From positions 34,430,750 to 34,494,749 of the forward strand of contig NC_084599.1 in NCBI RefSeq assembly GCF_033807715.1: a stretch of DNA of 64,000 nt, read 5' to 3'. Below are positions 1-10,630 of this stretch, piece after piece. This DNA is from Cololabis saira (lineage: Eukaryota; Chordata; Actinopteri; Beloniformes; Belonidae). The notes beneath the pieces were generated by a model that was not told where the DNA came from, ran no database searches, and was given only the letters and a program-made list of their open reading frames with translations. Numbering within the stretch: the first letter of the stretch is position 1; each line of letters begins with the position of its first letter. The position numbers and the translations under genes were made by a program.

Positions 1-904
1 TCCCGCGTTGGAGAAGGGGTGTGCTAGCGTTTGGCTGGTGCGCGACAGAGCATATTGGTCGCGGGGTAGGTCAGTGCAAAATTTCCTATTTTATTATGGT
101 TTAGCATACAATGCTAAAAGGGGTGGAATGTAATGGAAAATTTTGGTATAACACTGTCTGTTGCCTGTTTTCATTCCTATGCCAAGGTCATGTTCCTTTG
201 ACACAGATCATGGCACGGTTGCCAGGGTGATGGGTGATGTTTTGTCTTTTCCTGCTCTCAACTATAAAATAACCTGTCGCTAATCTTCTTCAGCTCACTC
301 AGGACTGTCGGTTCATGTGACCGGTTGGACTGTGTGGCTCCGTTCAATTGAATGTTTGTCCTCTTTCCATTAAATCTTCGAAAGACAGCTGAGGTGTCCT
401 GACATTCTTTTTGAACAACAATTTTTGCCACCACAGGACCTCTAACTGACTGAGCCTCGCCTCCAGCCCTGCAAATAAGCTACACTTTAAGCACTTACCG
501 TCTTCACTAAAGGAGGCAGAGGAATAGCTAAACATTTCACACACTGAGCAGCAAAGAGGTGAAACGGTGGGAGACGGAGAGCCCATGCTAAGATGCTAAC
601 GGAGGCTAACGGACAGAAAATGTATCGGTGATTGGTGACAGTGAAAGTTACGGAAGAGAAAATGAGCGAGTGTTGAAATAAAGACAGTAATGTACCAGAT
701 ATAGTGCTATTTTACCAGAAAACAATCTAAATTTTAGACAAGAAAAAAAAAGTCGGGAGAGATCAGAGCCTGCAAACGCCGTGAGACGGCAGCAGACCAC
801 AACACCAGGAAGTGACGCGATGCGTGACGCAATACGTTACCCAACCAGCAGTCAGGGAAAGACTTGTGCTCCGTAATGCAAGCTACAAGTTCCTATATAT
901 ATGA
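1..904. other. Intergenic DNA, no gene seen
   Basis: No convincing exon is visible. The segment leads into the hAT transposase remnant on its right and probably includes the 5' untranslated part of that element. The short open frames on the minus strand have no recognisable domain. Confidence 0.5.
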
Positions 905-1579
905 TATGAGGGCATTTTCAGCGAAACTGATGCACTTTTCAGAGTGCTGCAAAACAAAGTCATGGACATTGGATATTGTTGTGTGCGAATCCACGACACC
1001 ATCGGAGTTGTTGAACGCATGAGACAGGACTTTAACGCACTGTATAAGCGATTTGAGCAGAAATGCAGCACACTTGGCCTAAACGACAGCGTAAGAAATC
1101 AGTCGGTCAGAGATGAGAGAAAACAAATGTTCGATAACATTATGCACAACATCAGTGTTCAAATGAAAGCTAGGTTTGATCATTTTGGTGAGCTAGCTTT
1201 CCTCGGTTTGGTCGACTGTACTAAATTTAATGAGATGTCACAACATTTTGATGACACCAAACTGCAGAGCCTGTCAACATATGCAAAGTTTTTTGACTTT
1301 GTCAGACTAAAGGCTGATCTCATCGGACTGTACAGCTCACAAACGGTGAGGAATGAATGCAAATCTCCTGGACAACTTCTCAGCTTTTTGGCCCAGAAGG
1401 ATCTGCTACAGACTGTTCTTGAGGCGACAAAGTTACTCCAACTGGTGCTCACTGTACCAGCTATCACAGCGTCCGTGGAAAGGTCGTTCTCTGCGTTGAA
1501 AAGACAACGAAGAAAAACAAAGAAAATCAAAGAAAAAACATACAGTCGGAATAGGACCGATTCAGGCTGGTGGTGCTGA
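905..1579 (+). pseudogene. hAT-family transposase, C-terminal fragment
   Basis: The open frame after the stop at 902 reads through a domain typical of domesticated-type hAT transposases of fish (ZBED or zinc-finger MYM-like). It ends with the hAT dimerisation signature VPAITASVERSFSALKR at about 1450-1503. The normal continuation after this motif is a run such as IKTYLRNT; here a purine-rich slippage stretch (1500-1540) is inserted and the frame ends soon after at 1579. The N-terminal zinc finger and the catalytic core are absent, so this is a dead 3' piece of a transposon and not a host gene. It is distinct from the second hAT fragment 800 bases downstream, whose motif differs. Confidence 0.75.
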
Positions 1580-2340
1580 CGGACATCGATCCTTCCCCCG
1601 TGAGAGACACTAAAATCACCCCACCCTGCTCCTCTTTGGGAAAGTAAATTTAATATCCCCTTTTAGAGATATTTACCTGTTCGCTTTTTTTTTTAGCAGA
1701 AATGTATTCTCTCTCGATAGATCCATCCCTCTGATTTGTTGTTCCGAGTTTGTTCCTGTTGTCGCCAATAACCTCGTGAGAACTGCCGCCCAGGCTGCAG
1801 TAAGCAGCAGTTCTCGCGAGGTTAGTGACAATTCAGTTTGCAGTTTAAAAATTATTATAAAACGGGAAATTTACGGGAAAATACTAATAAGAGAGGACGG
1901 CAGGAAAGAGGGGTAGAATACGGTAGTTTCCCGGCCAAAACGGGAGAGTTTACAGGTATGCCTAGCGGAGAGACTTTTAAAACTAAAGGAAAATAAGGAG
2001 GACTTTTACAACAAAGTAACAGAGGTTTTTGTGGCGAAGGAAAGGCGCATGGACTTCATCTACAAATAGAGGGTAACACCACAAACACTTTTAATTTAAA
2101 TCTTAAAATAAAAAAGAGATTAGACTAAGAAAAATACAGGCGTTTCGGAGAGATGCTAACTGATCCAGAGCTGACAACTGATGCAGCCATCCTTACATGT
2201 GGTATGCACTGCATCACTTGTATTGTATTTCCATCCCTTACACTCCCTTGCCCTCCCTTGCTCTGTGTATCCCCTTTTCTTGTATGCTAATTCTGTTTCT
2301 TCATCTGGCTTTGGATCCCCCATAGGCCTCGACTACACCA

Positions 2341-2660
2341 GAACCCACCTGAAGGTCAGAGTAGTGCAGCCCAATCACGTGACTCGCTGGTGTCGTCGGG
2401 AGAGGACGACTTCTTTTCGACAATCAAGCAGACAGATCAGTGGGACGGTAACACCGAGTAGCTAGTAGAGTCCAGCTTGGCCATTCCGATGGATGCCATG
2501 GACATCCTGAAAACATTTCCATCTGCGTGCCACCTTACTCTGAAGCTCAACACGCCACTGCCTGCTTCAAATGCCTGTGAGAGGCTTTTTAGCACGGCAG
2601 GAAACTACTTTCAGGAAACTTTGAAAACATGCTTCTCATGAAGCTCAACAAAAGGTTTTG
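2341..2660 (+). pseudogene. Second hAT transposase remnant (CERLFSTAG type)
   Basis: One frame from about 2344 reads acidic and Ser-rich sequence (EDDFFSTIKQTDQW), hits an in-frame TAG at 2459-2461, and continues as MDAMDILKTFPSACHL and then NACERLFSTAG. The last motif is the hAT C-terminal dimerisation signature of ZBED-like elements. The in-frame stop and the loss of everything downstream of the motif show that it is inactive. Flanking sequence at 1850-1960 (CGGGAAATTTACGGGAAAA and similar) resembles the terminal region of such elements, so the element may span roughly 1730-2880. Confidence 0.65.
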
Positions 2661-3549
2661 TTAGATGGTTTTTTTTTTACGTTTCTTTATAAAAAGAAAA
2701 TAACGCACCACCTGTGCAGTGAGAAACCATTGTTGCCTGATGAAAGTGCTAAGAAAAAAGTTGACTAAGAGACTAAATAAGATAAGAATAAATTGTACTG
2801 TTTACCAGCTTTGCAGCCAATCGTTGCTTATTTGTGTTATTGGATGCAAATAAACTGGTTTGAATTTTTTTGACTTCCGTGCATACGTCAGTTAAATATC
2901 AATACCTTAAAATGCAAAACGTTTGCATGTTTGCATACGTTCTGCATGTATACGGACAGATGAGTGTGAAGCCAGCAGCTGCGTGTCTTTAGTCGGACAT
3001 GAAGTGCCGAACGTAGAGGATGAACAAGGTTCTTCTGTGCATCATCTCTGCCTCAGGTGACGGGTTCATATTCTATATAGTCTTGCATGTAAAGATTAAA
3101 TCGAATGTTGTTTCAGTGATTTATCCATGAAAGAGTTAAATATATGTGATGAATGGGTTTCAAAAGTTACAGTGAAGGAATTTTCAGATGAAATGACATC
3201 CAATTTGACATGAAGTATCTACAAGATGAAGTTATCTTTGCACTTTTGGGATGAGATGTATTCTGCGGGTACAAACATCAGCTTTTTAAAAATGGACGTT
3301 AAAATAAGAGAATAAGAAATCCTTTTTTCAGTGGTCTGTCACGGTTTACAAATGAAATAATCAGCAAATATTTGTTTTCTAAGTTTATCAGATGTTTGTG
3401 GAGCATCAAAAATAATTGAATCGGCTTGTAAACGGTCACAAGTTAGCCAATTGAATAAGCTACCCTTGTTATGTTTATACATTTATAAATCTGATACTAA
3501 AGGAGTCAGTGCCTCACCAACCATGAACCTCACCGCACGTCACTGACAT
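2661..3549. other. Intergenic DNA, nothing recognised
   Basis: AT-rich unique-looking sequence without a supported exon or RNA gene. It may include the 3' end of the hAT element to its left. Confidence 0.4.
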
Positions 3550-3563
3550 ACATATACATATAC

Positions 3564-3629
<66 letters not shown>
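3550..3629. repeat. (TA)n-(CA)n microsatellite
   Basis: A compound array: TATACA-like units followed by about 26 CA units. The minus-strand open frame across it is only repeat translation. Confidence 0.95.
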
Positions 3630-3631
<2 letters not shown>

Positions 3632-3984
3632 CAGATAATTTGAATATTGTGATAAAGTTCTTTATTTTCTGTAATGCAATTAAAAAAAGAAAAATGTCAT
3701 ACATTCTGGATTCATTGCAAATCAACTGAAATATTGCAAGCCTTTTATTATTTTCATATTGCTGATTATGGTTTACAGTTTAAGATTAAGATTCCCAGAA
3801 TATTCTAATTTTTTGAGATAGGATACTTGAGTTTTCTTAAACTGTAAGCCATGATCAGCAATATTAAAATAATAAAAGGCTTGCAATATTTCAGTTGATT
3901 TGTAATGAATCCAGAATGTATGACATTTTTGCATTACAAAAAATAAAGAACTTGATCACAATATTCTTATTTTCTGAGACAGTC
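3630..3984. mobile_element. Tc1/mariner-like palindromic MITE, copy 1
   Basis: The left half and right half are near-perfect reverse complements (AATATTGTGATAAAGTTC at 3642 pairs with the right end near 3950), so the whole element is a long foldback. The same element occurs at 28556-28922. Its left tip is replaced by the adjoining CA microsatellite, so the target duplication cannot be read. Confidence 0.75.
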
Positions 3985-4298
3985 ACACACGTACATTTAC
4001 CATCGTTTGAAAACTGCTTCAAGTCCTGAGCACGTTCAAGTGACGAGCGTACATAGATAGTGCTACACGAAACATCAACAAAAACTCGATAAAACTCTCT
4101 GAAGTATGACTCGACTTTATATACTTCACTCTACTAATGTCAAAAACTTTTATTGGACATTTACCGGTGTCTGCAACCATATATATATATATATAAAGGC
4201 CTGTATTATCTATGTCTGCAACCAGTGCTTACCTGAATTGATCACGCCGTGAGCTGCACGTGGAGCCACAAGTCCGTCTGCAGCAGCACCCGTATGAA

Positions 4299-4413
4299 GC
4301 CTGAATTATGGTTCCGCGTTAAAGCGACGCAGAGCCTACGGCGTAGCGTACGCGGCGCCGTACCTTACGCCGTAGCCTCTGCGTTGGTGTAACGCGGAAC
4401 CATAAATCAGCCT
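4299..4413. mobile_element. Short palindromic MITE (Harbinger-like)
   Basis: About 115 bases with inverted ends GGTTCCGCGTTA / TAACGCGGAACC and a GC-rich palindromic core (CTACGGCGTA...TACGCCGTAG). This is a widespread fish miniature element; assignment to Harbinger is from memory of the family's ends. Confidence 0.6.
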
Positions 4414-4498
4414 TGACCTGTCAGTGAATGCCAGAGAAACACATGAGTGGAAAATTAAACGAAAATGTAAATGTTTCACTTGAAGACAATGTGTAAAT

Positions 4499-5495
4499 GA
4501 ACTGAAAATATGTAAAATAAGTACATTTGCTTTAATTCCCTTTTGTGTTTTAATTTAGTGTCTATTATAGGAATAACATAAACAGGAATGTCCACAATAT
4601 TTCAGTATCAACAAATAGGCCTATCAGATTCTGAGCACCTAGTTGTAGTTTGCTTGAGATTGACAGGTACTTATATATATATTTATTGTAAACCCGTCTG
4701 TAGTGCTCTGTTCACTCTTATTTGTACCACCTTTTGAGTCAGTCCACAAAAACACTATTTTGGACGTGAGCGATGAGACATGACAACTTTCCTTGGCTTT
4801 TAAAGGTTTACTTGAAAAGATTAAAGTAAATTACAAGTCCAACGCACGGTCAAAAGACTGTGTTTCTTGTAGCATTTTCTGAAATGAAAGTGATACTTAA
4901 ATCTCGTCACATCAAACCACAGTCACAAAATTACAGTGACATCACAACCTAAAATACAAAACATGGAAAACATAGAAAAGACTTTATCATGTTGCTACAC
5001 ATTGCTAAATTATGAATTTTAGTCGAATGTAAACCTTATGAATTATAATGACATTATCAATTTTTAACTGTTTTAACTAAATTATTAATCATTACTTAAT
5101 CAGGCCCTTACTGGCCCTTACACCGTCTTAAAATGTAATACTGGACCTCGGTTGGGCTATGAGGATGTGTCAGGAGGGAATTTGGTGTAAAACAAAAAAA
5201 GAAAACTCGAAACAACGTACAGAAGGCAATGACCCGCTGTGGTGCCCTCTACAAATGAAAAGAGTCTAAAGAAGTTGCCTTGTAAAAACATTCACTATAT
5301 TTCTCTTATTTATCTGTATTGACCCTTCTTTTTCCAACGTTTATGACTCACTTTTTCCTGAGATCTGTTTCCAAGTGTTTAGGAGATTTTGATCTGCCCC
5401 CTGATGTCATCATCGTCTGGTTTCCAGACGAGGATGGCTGAACGGTGGGGAAAGCCGGTTGATCTAATTTGTGACGGAACATAGCTGCAGGTTTA
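4499..5495. repeat. Local duplication, copy A
   Basis: Aligns with 12293-13172 over most of its length; for example the stretch from 5390 to 5490 matches 13068-13167 with few changes. Copy A carries about 430 extra bases (near 4698-5127) bounded by the short repeat CCGTCT. Copy B lacks them. No convincing gene lies inside. Confidence 0.7.
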
Positions 5496-5923
5496 AACAG
5501 GTAGCTTTTTCCTCACAGACAGATTTATATTCGTGTCTGCTCGCCCGGGGCGACTTCCTGGCAACATCGGACCTTGAAAATCTTCTAAGGCCCTTTTGAA
5601 ATAATCAAACTAAGCTGTTACACTCCTTGTGGTCGTTTTTGAAATAATCAATTCATATTAGTATTTATTAAAAAATGTTTCCTGCAGCCTTACTACCTTG
5701 GTTCCGTGTGCCAATGCAACACAATAAACAGACAGAGTTTAAGGCGTCTTTAAGAGTCTACCTCTGTGATTAAATTATCCAAATAAAACGATGTGACAAC
5801 AAAAACAAGTTTGGCCAGAGAAGCCACAGATTTGGTCTGAGGTGGTTATTTAAAAACCTTTCACTTGAACCTCTTTAAAAATGTGCTTTTTTCATATTTT
5901 CAACACTTTAGAGACGTTTGAAC

Positions 5924-6524
5924 CAGGGTTGCCAACTCCCTGAAAAATAAATAAAAATAAAAAAAATAAAACTTTCCTGGCATAGTGAATTTTTTTAGCC
6001 CCTTTTTTGAGTGAAACGATTTTTTAACTATTTGATTCAAACCTGAATTGAATTAGATGCATATTTTTAAATGCCATGAACACATGGAAAACTAATTATT
6101 ATCCAGCAATTCACTTTAATACAAAATAACAAAATGAACTGAATAATATAAGTATCTTTCGTAAACAGAAACCTGTCCTGCTTTTATAAACTAATATCAA
6201 ACAATAGAAAGAAAGCGGAACATCCATCCTATAATAGGGCACATTTTTAGTGCAATGACAAAAGTGCAAACAGAAAGTCTGTAGAAAACTTGTAAACATA
6301 TTTGTGCCTCAAAGGCCATGACTGTAGGTTACAGTTGTATTAAAACAGGGAAAAATTACTTATGAGCTCAACAGCTCAATGCCATTTTCCATTGGCATTT
6401 TATGACTATTTTTTGACTCTAATAGTAATACGGGACAAAGTGCGTCCATTTTCAGCTCAATACGGGACGCGTACTAGTTTATAAATACGGGACGATTCAA
6501 TTTTTCAAGGGACGGTTGGCAATA
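5924..6524. mobile_element. hAT-type MITE, intact with 8-bp target duplication
   Basis: Starts CAGGGTTGCCAACTCCCT and ends GGGACGGTTGGCAATA. It is flanked by GTTTGAAC at 5916-5923 and 6525-6532. It carries no open frame for a transposase. Confidence 0.75.
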
Positions 6525-6841
6525 GTTTGAACACTTTACTAAAGTTTGTATTCCGGTAAAAATAAAAGAAACCTCAATAGTTTCTTACAGCATGAAAGTC
6601 CCATCTTTTAGTGCTCTTTTCCTTTTTCTTTTGTGTAAAAGCATAACTAAAAAAGGAGTTGTGGGTTTTTGGTATCAGGCAAATGCCACCACAGATGAAC
6701 AACATATAACATGTGGCAGCGGGAGTCAAACCAGCAATCCTTCCATCATTGGACGACCTGCTCTACCACTTGTCATGTGATGTCACGTGATTTAAAATAT
6801 CTATTCATAACCTCGATGAAATCTAAATGGTATTTAATGTC

Positions 6842-7345
6842 ATCATAGCAATAGTTTTTTTTTTATTTTTTATTATTATTACGTTTATTAAACAGGGACA
6901 AATAACATTATTTCATAAAAAATACAAAACAGATGTCATACATACAGGTTTCTAGCCAGAGCTAATTTGCAACCCCTGTCCCTGGTTAGGCCTTTACTTA
7001 AATTTCGAAAGCAAAGTTAAAACAATACAAAACCATTAAAATACAAAACATGCAAAGCAGACTAAACAGAATAAAGACAATACAAAGACAAGAAGCAAAA
7101 ACACAAACCAGATAAGGACAGAAAACTAAAATAATACAGTGGTACAGTATGTTAAAGTCAATGTTCACAAGCTTGTTTCAGTTTCAGCCATTGTTTTACT
7201 TGTGTGCTAAAAACCTTGAGCTCTGTCAATATTTTGATTTCAGGTGGCAGTGAATTCCATAATTTGGTACCTATTACCGAGAAGGATAACTGTCCATTTG
7301 TTTTATTACAAATGTAATAAAATAGAATTTCTTATTGTGTGTGTT
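6842..7345 (-). mobile_element. Non-LTR retrotransposon 3' end, reverse orientation
   Basis: Read on the minus strand, this ends in ...CCCTGTTTAATAAACG followed by a (TAA)n-like tail (6845-6885), a very common LINE tail in fish. No reverse transcriptase remains. Confidence 0.5.
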
Positions 7346-7384
7346 TGGTGGTGCGGGGGGTTACGGAATGGGTGCAGGCTTATT

Positions 7385-7556
7385 AACTTATGAACTCAAC
7401 AGCTCAATGCCATTTTCCATTGGCATTTTATGACTATTTTTTGACTCTCACAGGAATACGGGACAAAGCGGTCCCTTTTCAGCTCAATACGGGACGCGTA
7501 CTAGTTTATAAATACGGGACGATTCCATTTCTCAAGGGACGGTTGGCAACCCTAAC
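7385..7556. mobile_element. Second copy of the right end of the 5924 hAT MITE
   Basis: Nearly identical to 6361-6524 (same run from AACTCAACAGCTCAATGCC-like sequence to GGGACGGTTGGCAAC), but here ending in the full CAACCCTA tip. The left end is missing, so it is a truncated copy. Confidence 0.65.
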
Positions 7557-8054
7557 TGAACACAAATTTAAAATTTTTCAAATAACAAAATAACGTATTT
7601 GAATCATTTTTCAGACAATAAAATAACTGAAAAAATCTGAAAAATGGTTCAAATATGTTATTTTGTTACTTGAAAAATTTTAAATATGTCTATGTAAAAT
7701 ATGCTTTGTTGATGAGAAAATATGTTTCTCTATTTTTGTGAGGGGGGACATATATTGTTTTTCGGCACTACCTTGTTCTCTATAGCTGATAACATGAATT
7801 ACTGTGGGATCAATAAAGTTCTTATTTTTGCCATCTGAGAAAATTAAATATATTATATTTGGTGCCTAACTGTTTCCCCAAGTATGTTAGTGCGTGTGTG
7901 AATGAATAAATGAGATGTAAAACGTAAATTTCTTTGTAGAAAGGCGCTTTATGAAAATAAGTCCATTTACCTGTATTAGTTTACAGCGCAGTCTTGCCAC
8001 ATCCAATATGGCGGCGAAGTTGACGTACGATGGGGCGTCTACGTTTATGTCTAT

Positions 8055-8133
8055 GGTTGCCATGGCGACCATTGTAGAATGTTAAACTTCAAAGAATGAC
8101 GCATGATGACGTCATCGTACCATCGCATAAATA
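8055..8133 (+). promoter_or_regulatory. Possible promoter: X-box, CRE and TATA-like site
   Basis: GGTTGCCATGGCGACC (8055-8070) is close to the palindromic RFX X-box, TGACGTCA (8107-8114) is a perfect cAMP-response element, and CATAAATA (8126-8133) could serve as a TATA box. Order and spacing suit a start of transcription near 8160 for the coiled-coil ORF downstream. This is a motif match only. Confidence 0.4.
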
Positions 8134-8186
8134 CGGTGTTTCTCTCCTTCAGAATCATTCCTTTGAGGAGCAACTGGTGACACACT

Positions 8187-8254
8187 TCTGCGAGACAAAG
8201 TAATGGATTAATAATAATAATAATTATTATTCTGCAAGACAAAGTAACGGATTC

Positions 8255-8289
<35 letters not shown>

Positions 8290-8390
8290 TCTGCAAGACA
8301 AAGTAACGGATTATTAATAATAATTATTATTATTCTGCAAGACAAAGTAACGGATTAATAATAATAATTATTATTATTCTGCAAGAAGGA
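8187..8390. repeat. Minisatellite of CTGCAAGACAAAGTAACGGA + (TAA)n units
   Basis: Four units of about 45-58 bases begin near 8187, 8230, 8289 and 8334. Each has a 20-base head followed by TAA/TTA trinucleotides. A fifth head at 8379 changes after nine bases into the coiled-coil reading frame, so the array abuts the coding sequence directly. Confidence 0.9.
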
Positions 8391-8460
8391 AACGCTGCTG
8401 CAGCAGATCTTCAACTTGGAGGAAGAAAAAAATAAGATAATAGAAACATCAGAAAGCGAT

Positions 8461-10248
8461 ATGGAAGAAACTAAACGGGAGAATGAGAAGGAGAGAACTG
8501 CTTTGATGGAGCAGAAGACAAGATTGGACCTCGAGAAAGATGAACTGGTCAAATCAAATAAAAAACATCAGAGAGAAATAGAAATGCAAACAGAACAGAA
8601 AATCAGTGAGATGACGATTAAAATGGAGGAAGGTCTTCAAGAATTCCAGAGAGAGAAGACAGAGATGCTGCAGCAGATCTTCAATTTAGAGAAGAAAATT
8701 AAACAACTTGAAGAAGAAAACAAAACCTTGGAGATGGAGAAATCTCAATCAAATCTAAAATTGGAGGAATTCACGAAACAATTAACATTAGTAAAGAATA
8801 GACTGCAGCCACAGATTAAAAAACTGAGGGATGACAAGGAAAAAGACACGAAGAAATTGGAACAAGAGAAAAGACAAATGAATGAGATGAAGATTGAAAT
8901 GAAGGAAGCCCTTCAACACCTCCAGACAGAGAAGGACACGCTGATGCGGGAATCCTTAAATTTAAAGGAGGAAAAGAAACGTGTGGAAGATGAGAAGAAA
9001 ACCTTGGAGATGCAGAAATCTCTAAGAGAACAATCAAATCTAAAATTGGAGAAATTAACAAAACAATTAACATTAGTAAAGGATAGACTGCCACCACAGA
9101 TGAAAAAACTGAGGGATGACAGGGAAAAACTAGAAAAAGACACAGAGACATTGGATCAGGAGAAAAGACAAATGAATGAGATAAAAATTGAAATGAAGGA
9201 AGCCCTTCAAGACCTCCAGTCGAAGGAGGAAATGCTGCTGCAGCAGCAAGGAAAATTGGAGGAAGTCATGAAACATTTTACATTAATAAAGAATAGTCTG
9301 GATGATGACAGGAAACGACTGGAAGAGGAGAGGGAGAAACTGCAGCTGGAGAAAGGAGAAATCAGTGAGACAAAAATAAAAAATGAGAAAACTCTTCAAG
9401 CACTTCAAACAGAGAAGGAAACGCTGCTGCAGCAATCCTTACAATTAAAAGAACAACAAAATCTCCTGGAAGAAGAGAAGAAAACTTTGGAGATGCAGAA
9501 ATCTATAACAGAGAAATCCAAGGTAAATGTGGAGGAAGCCAAGCAACAATGGAAATTAAAAAATAATCATCTGCAGCTGCAGGCAAGAAAAGTGAAGGAT
9601 AACAAGAAAAATCTGGAAAAGCAGAGGAAGACATTAGAGCTGGAGAAAAGACAAATGAATGAGACAAAGATTGAAATGAAGGAAGAACTTCAACACCTCC
9701 AGACAGAGAAGGAAACGCTGATGCAGCAATCCTTACAATTAAAAGAAGAACAAAATCTCTTGGAAGAAGAGAAGAAAACTTTGGAGATGCAGAAATCTCT
9801 AAGAGAACAATCAAATCTAAAATTGGAGGAATTACCGAAACAATTAAAATTAATAAACAAAAGTCTGAAGCCACAGATGAAAAAACTGAGGGATGACAGG
9901 GAACGACTGGAAAATGAGATGGAGACATTAGAACAAGAGGAAAAACAAATGAATGAGGTGCAGATTGAAAGGATGGAAGCCCTTCAACACCTCCAGACGA
10001 AGGAGGAAACGCTGCTGCAGCAGGTCAAACGTCAAAAAGCAGCTTTGGAAGAGAAGAAGCTGCGAGTTCGGAACGAGATGGATGACTGGCTGGAGAGGAA
10101 GCTGGACTTGAAGAAGGGGAAACATCTTATCAGGGAAATTAACGAATGCTTGGAGAACAAACAAATAGAACTCCAAGAGCTTCCTGCAAAGACGAAAAAG
10201 AGGGGATTCTTCTCAAGGATGTTCAATAGAAGAGTATCTGACCAGTAG
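8461..10248 (+). CDS. Long coiled-coil protein with 98-residue repeats
   Basis: An uninterrupted frame, intronless as seen. The first ATG is at 8461 (595 residues to the stop at 10246-10248); the frame is open upstream to the minisatellite, so a spliced or longer 5' end is possible. Almost the whole product is Glu/Lys/Gln/Leu-rich heptad sequence predicted to form one long coiled coil, with no signal peptide or membrane segment. A module starting NE(M/I/T)KIEMKEALQ recurs with motif starts at 8602, 8878, 9172, 9361, 9655 and 9949: three intervals are exactly 294 nt (98 codons), one is 189 nt (63 codons) and one is 276 nt. The C-terminus (10060-10248) is different: a Trp/Leu segment, then a basic tail KKRGFFSRMFNRR. 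I do not recognise the family. It resembles golgin- or trichohyalin-like predicted fish proteins only in composition. Minus-strand frames inside it are shadows. Confidence 0.7.
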   Translation: MEETKRENEKERTALMEQKTRLDLEKDELVKSNKKHQREIEMQTEQKISEMTIKMEEGLQEFQREKTEMLQQIFNLEKKIKQLEEENKTLEMEKSQSNLKLEEFTKQLTLVKNRLQPQIKKLRDDKEKDTKKLEQEKRQMNEMKIEMKEALQHLQTEKDTLMRESLNLKEEKKRVEDEKKTLEMQKSLREQSNLKLEKLTKQLTLVKDRLPPQMKKLRDDREKLEKDTETLDQEKRQMNEIKIEMKEALQDLQSKEEMLLQQQGKLEEVMKHFTLIKNSLDDDRKRLEEEREKLQLEKGEISETKIKNEKTLQALQTEKETLLQQSLQLKEQQNLLEEEKKTLEMQKSITEKSKVNVEEAKQQWKLKNNHLQLQARKVKDNKKNLEKQRKTLELEKRQMNETKIEMKEELQHLQTEKETLMQQSLQLKEEQNLLEEEKKTLEMQKSLREQSNLKLEELPKQLKLINKSLKPQMKKLRDDRERLENEMETLEQEEKQMNEVQIERMEALQHLQTKEETLLQQVKRQKAALEEKKLRVRNEMDDWLERKLDLKKGKHLIREINECLENKQIELQELPAKTKKRGFFSRMFNRRVSDQ

Positions 10249-10319
10249 TTCTCTTTTTTCTAACATTTATACACCCCCCACCTCCGTCCACCTACAACTC
10301 AACCCTGCACCACCATAAA

Positions 10320-10320
10320 C

Positions 10321-10349
<29 letters not shown>
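10320..10349. repeat. (AAT)n microsatellite with AATAAA
   Basis: A run of AAT units ends in AATAAAA near 10343-10349, about 95 bases after the stop codon of the coiled-coil ORF. It could supply its poly(A) signal. Confidence 0.7.
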
Positions 10350-10351
<2 letters not shown>

Positions 10352-10575
10352 CAGGGGCAGCATGGAGGTTTCAGAGATCTGCAGCCCCACAGAAGCTCGT
10401 CCACCCGTGGCTCTGATTCTGTGTGGACTCAGGTGTTCTCTCCATGTTGCGTGGGTTTCCCCTGGGACACTCCGGTTTCCCCCCACATCCCCAAAACACC
10501 AACTATTTAGGGTAATTGGAAAATCTAAATTCACTCTAATAATTTATAAACCAATCAGAAAATCCCATCAAAACT
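10352..10575. repeat. Dispersed repeat of the GTTCTCTCCATGTTG type
   Basis: Contains CGTGGGTTTCCCCTGGG and ACTCCGGTTTCCCCCCACA, text typical of a dispersed fish repeat. A related piece lies at 36988-37150 in reverse. Class not determined. Confidence 0.45.
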
Positions 10576-10630
10576 TTCTTGGTTAAAAACAAACTTCTCT
10601 CCTGAGGAAGTGGAGCAACAACCTGGCGCC

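Noticed and set aside
8187..8390. CRISPR-like spaced repeats
   Set aside because: Spacers are themselves TAA repeats and the genome is a vertebrate; this is a minisatellite.
8816..10226. Minus-strand Ser/Leu/Phe-rich frames over the coiled-coil ORF
   Set aside because: They are shadows of the Glu/Lys-rich coding strand.
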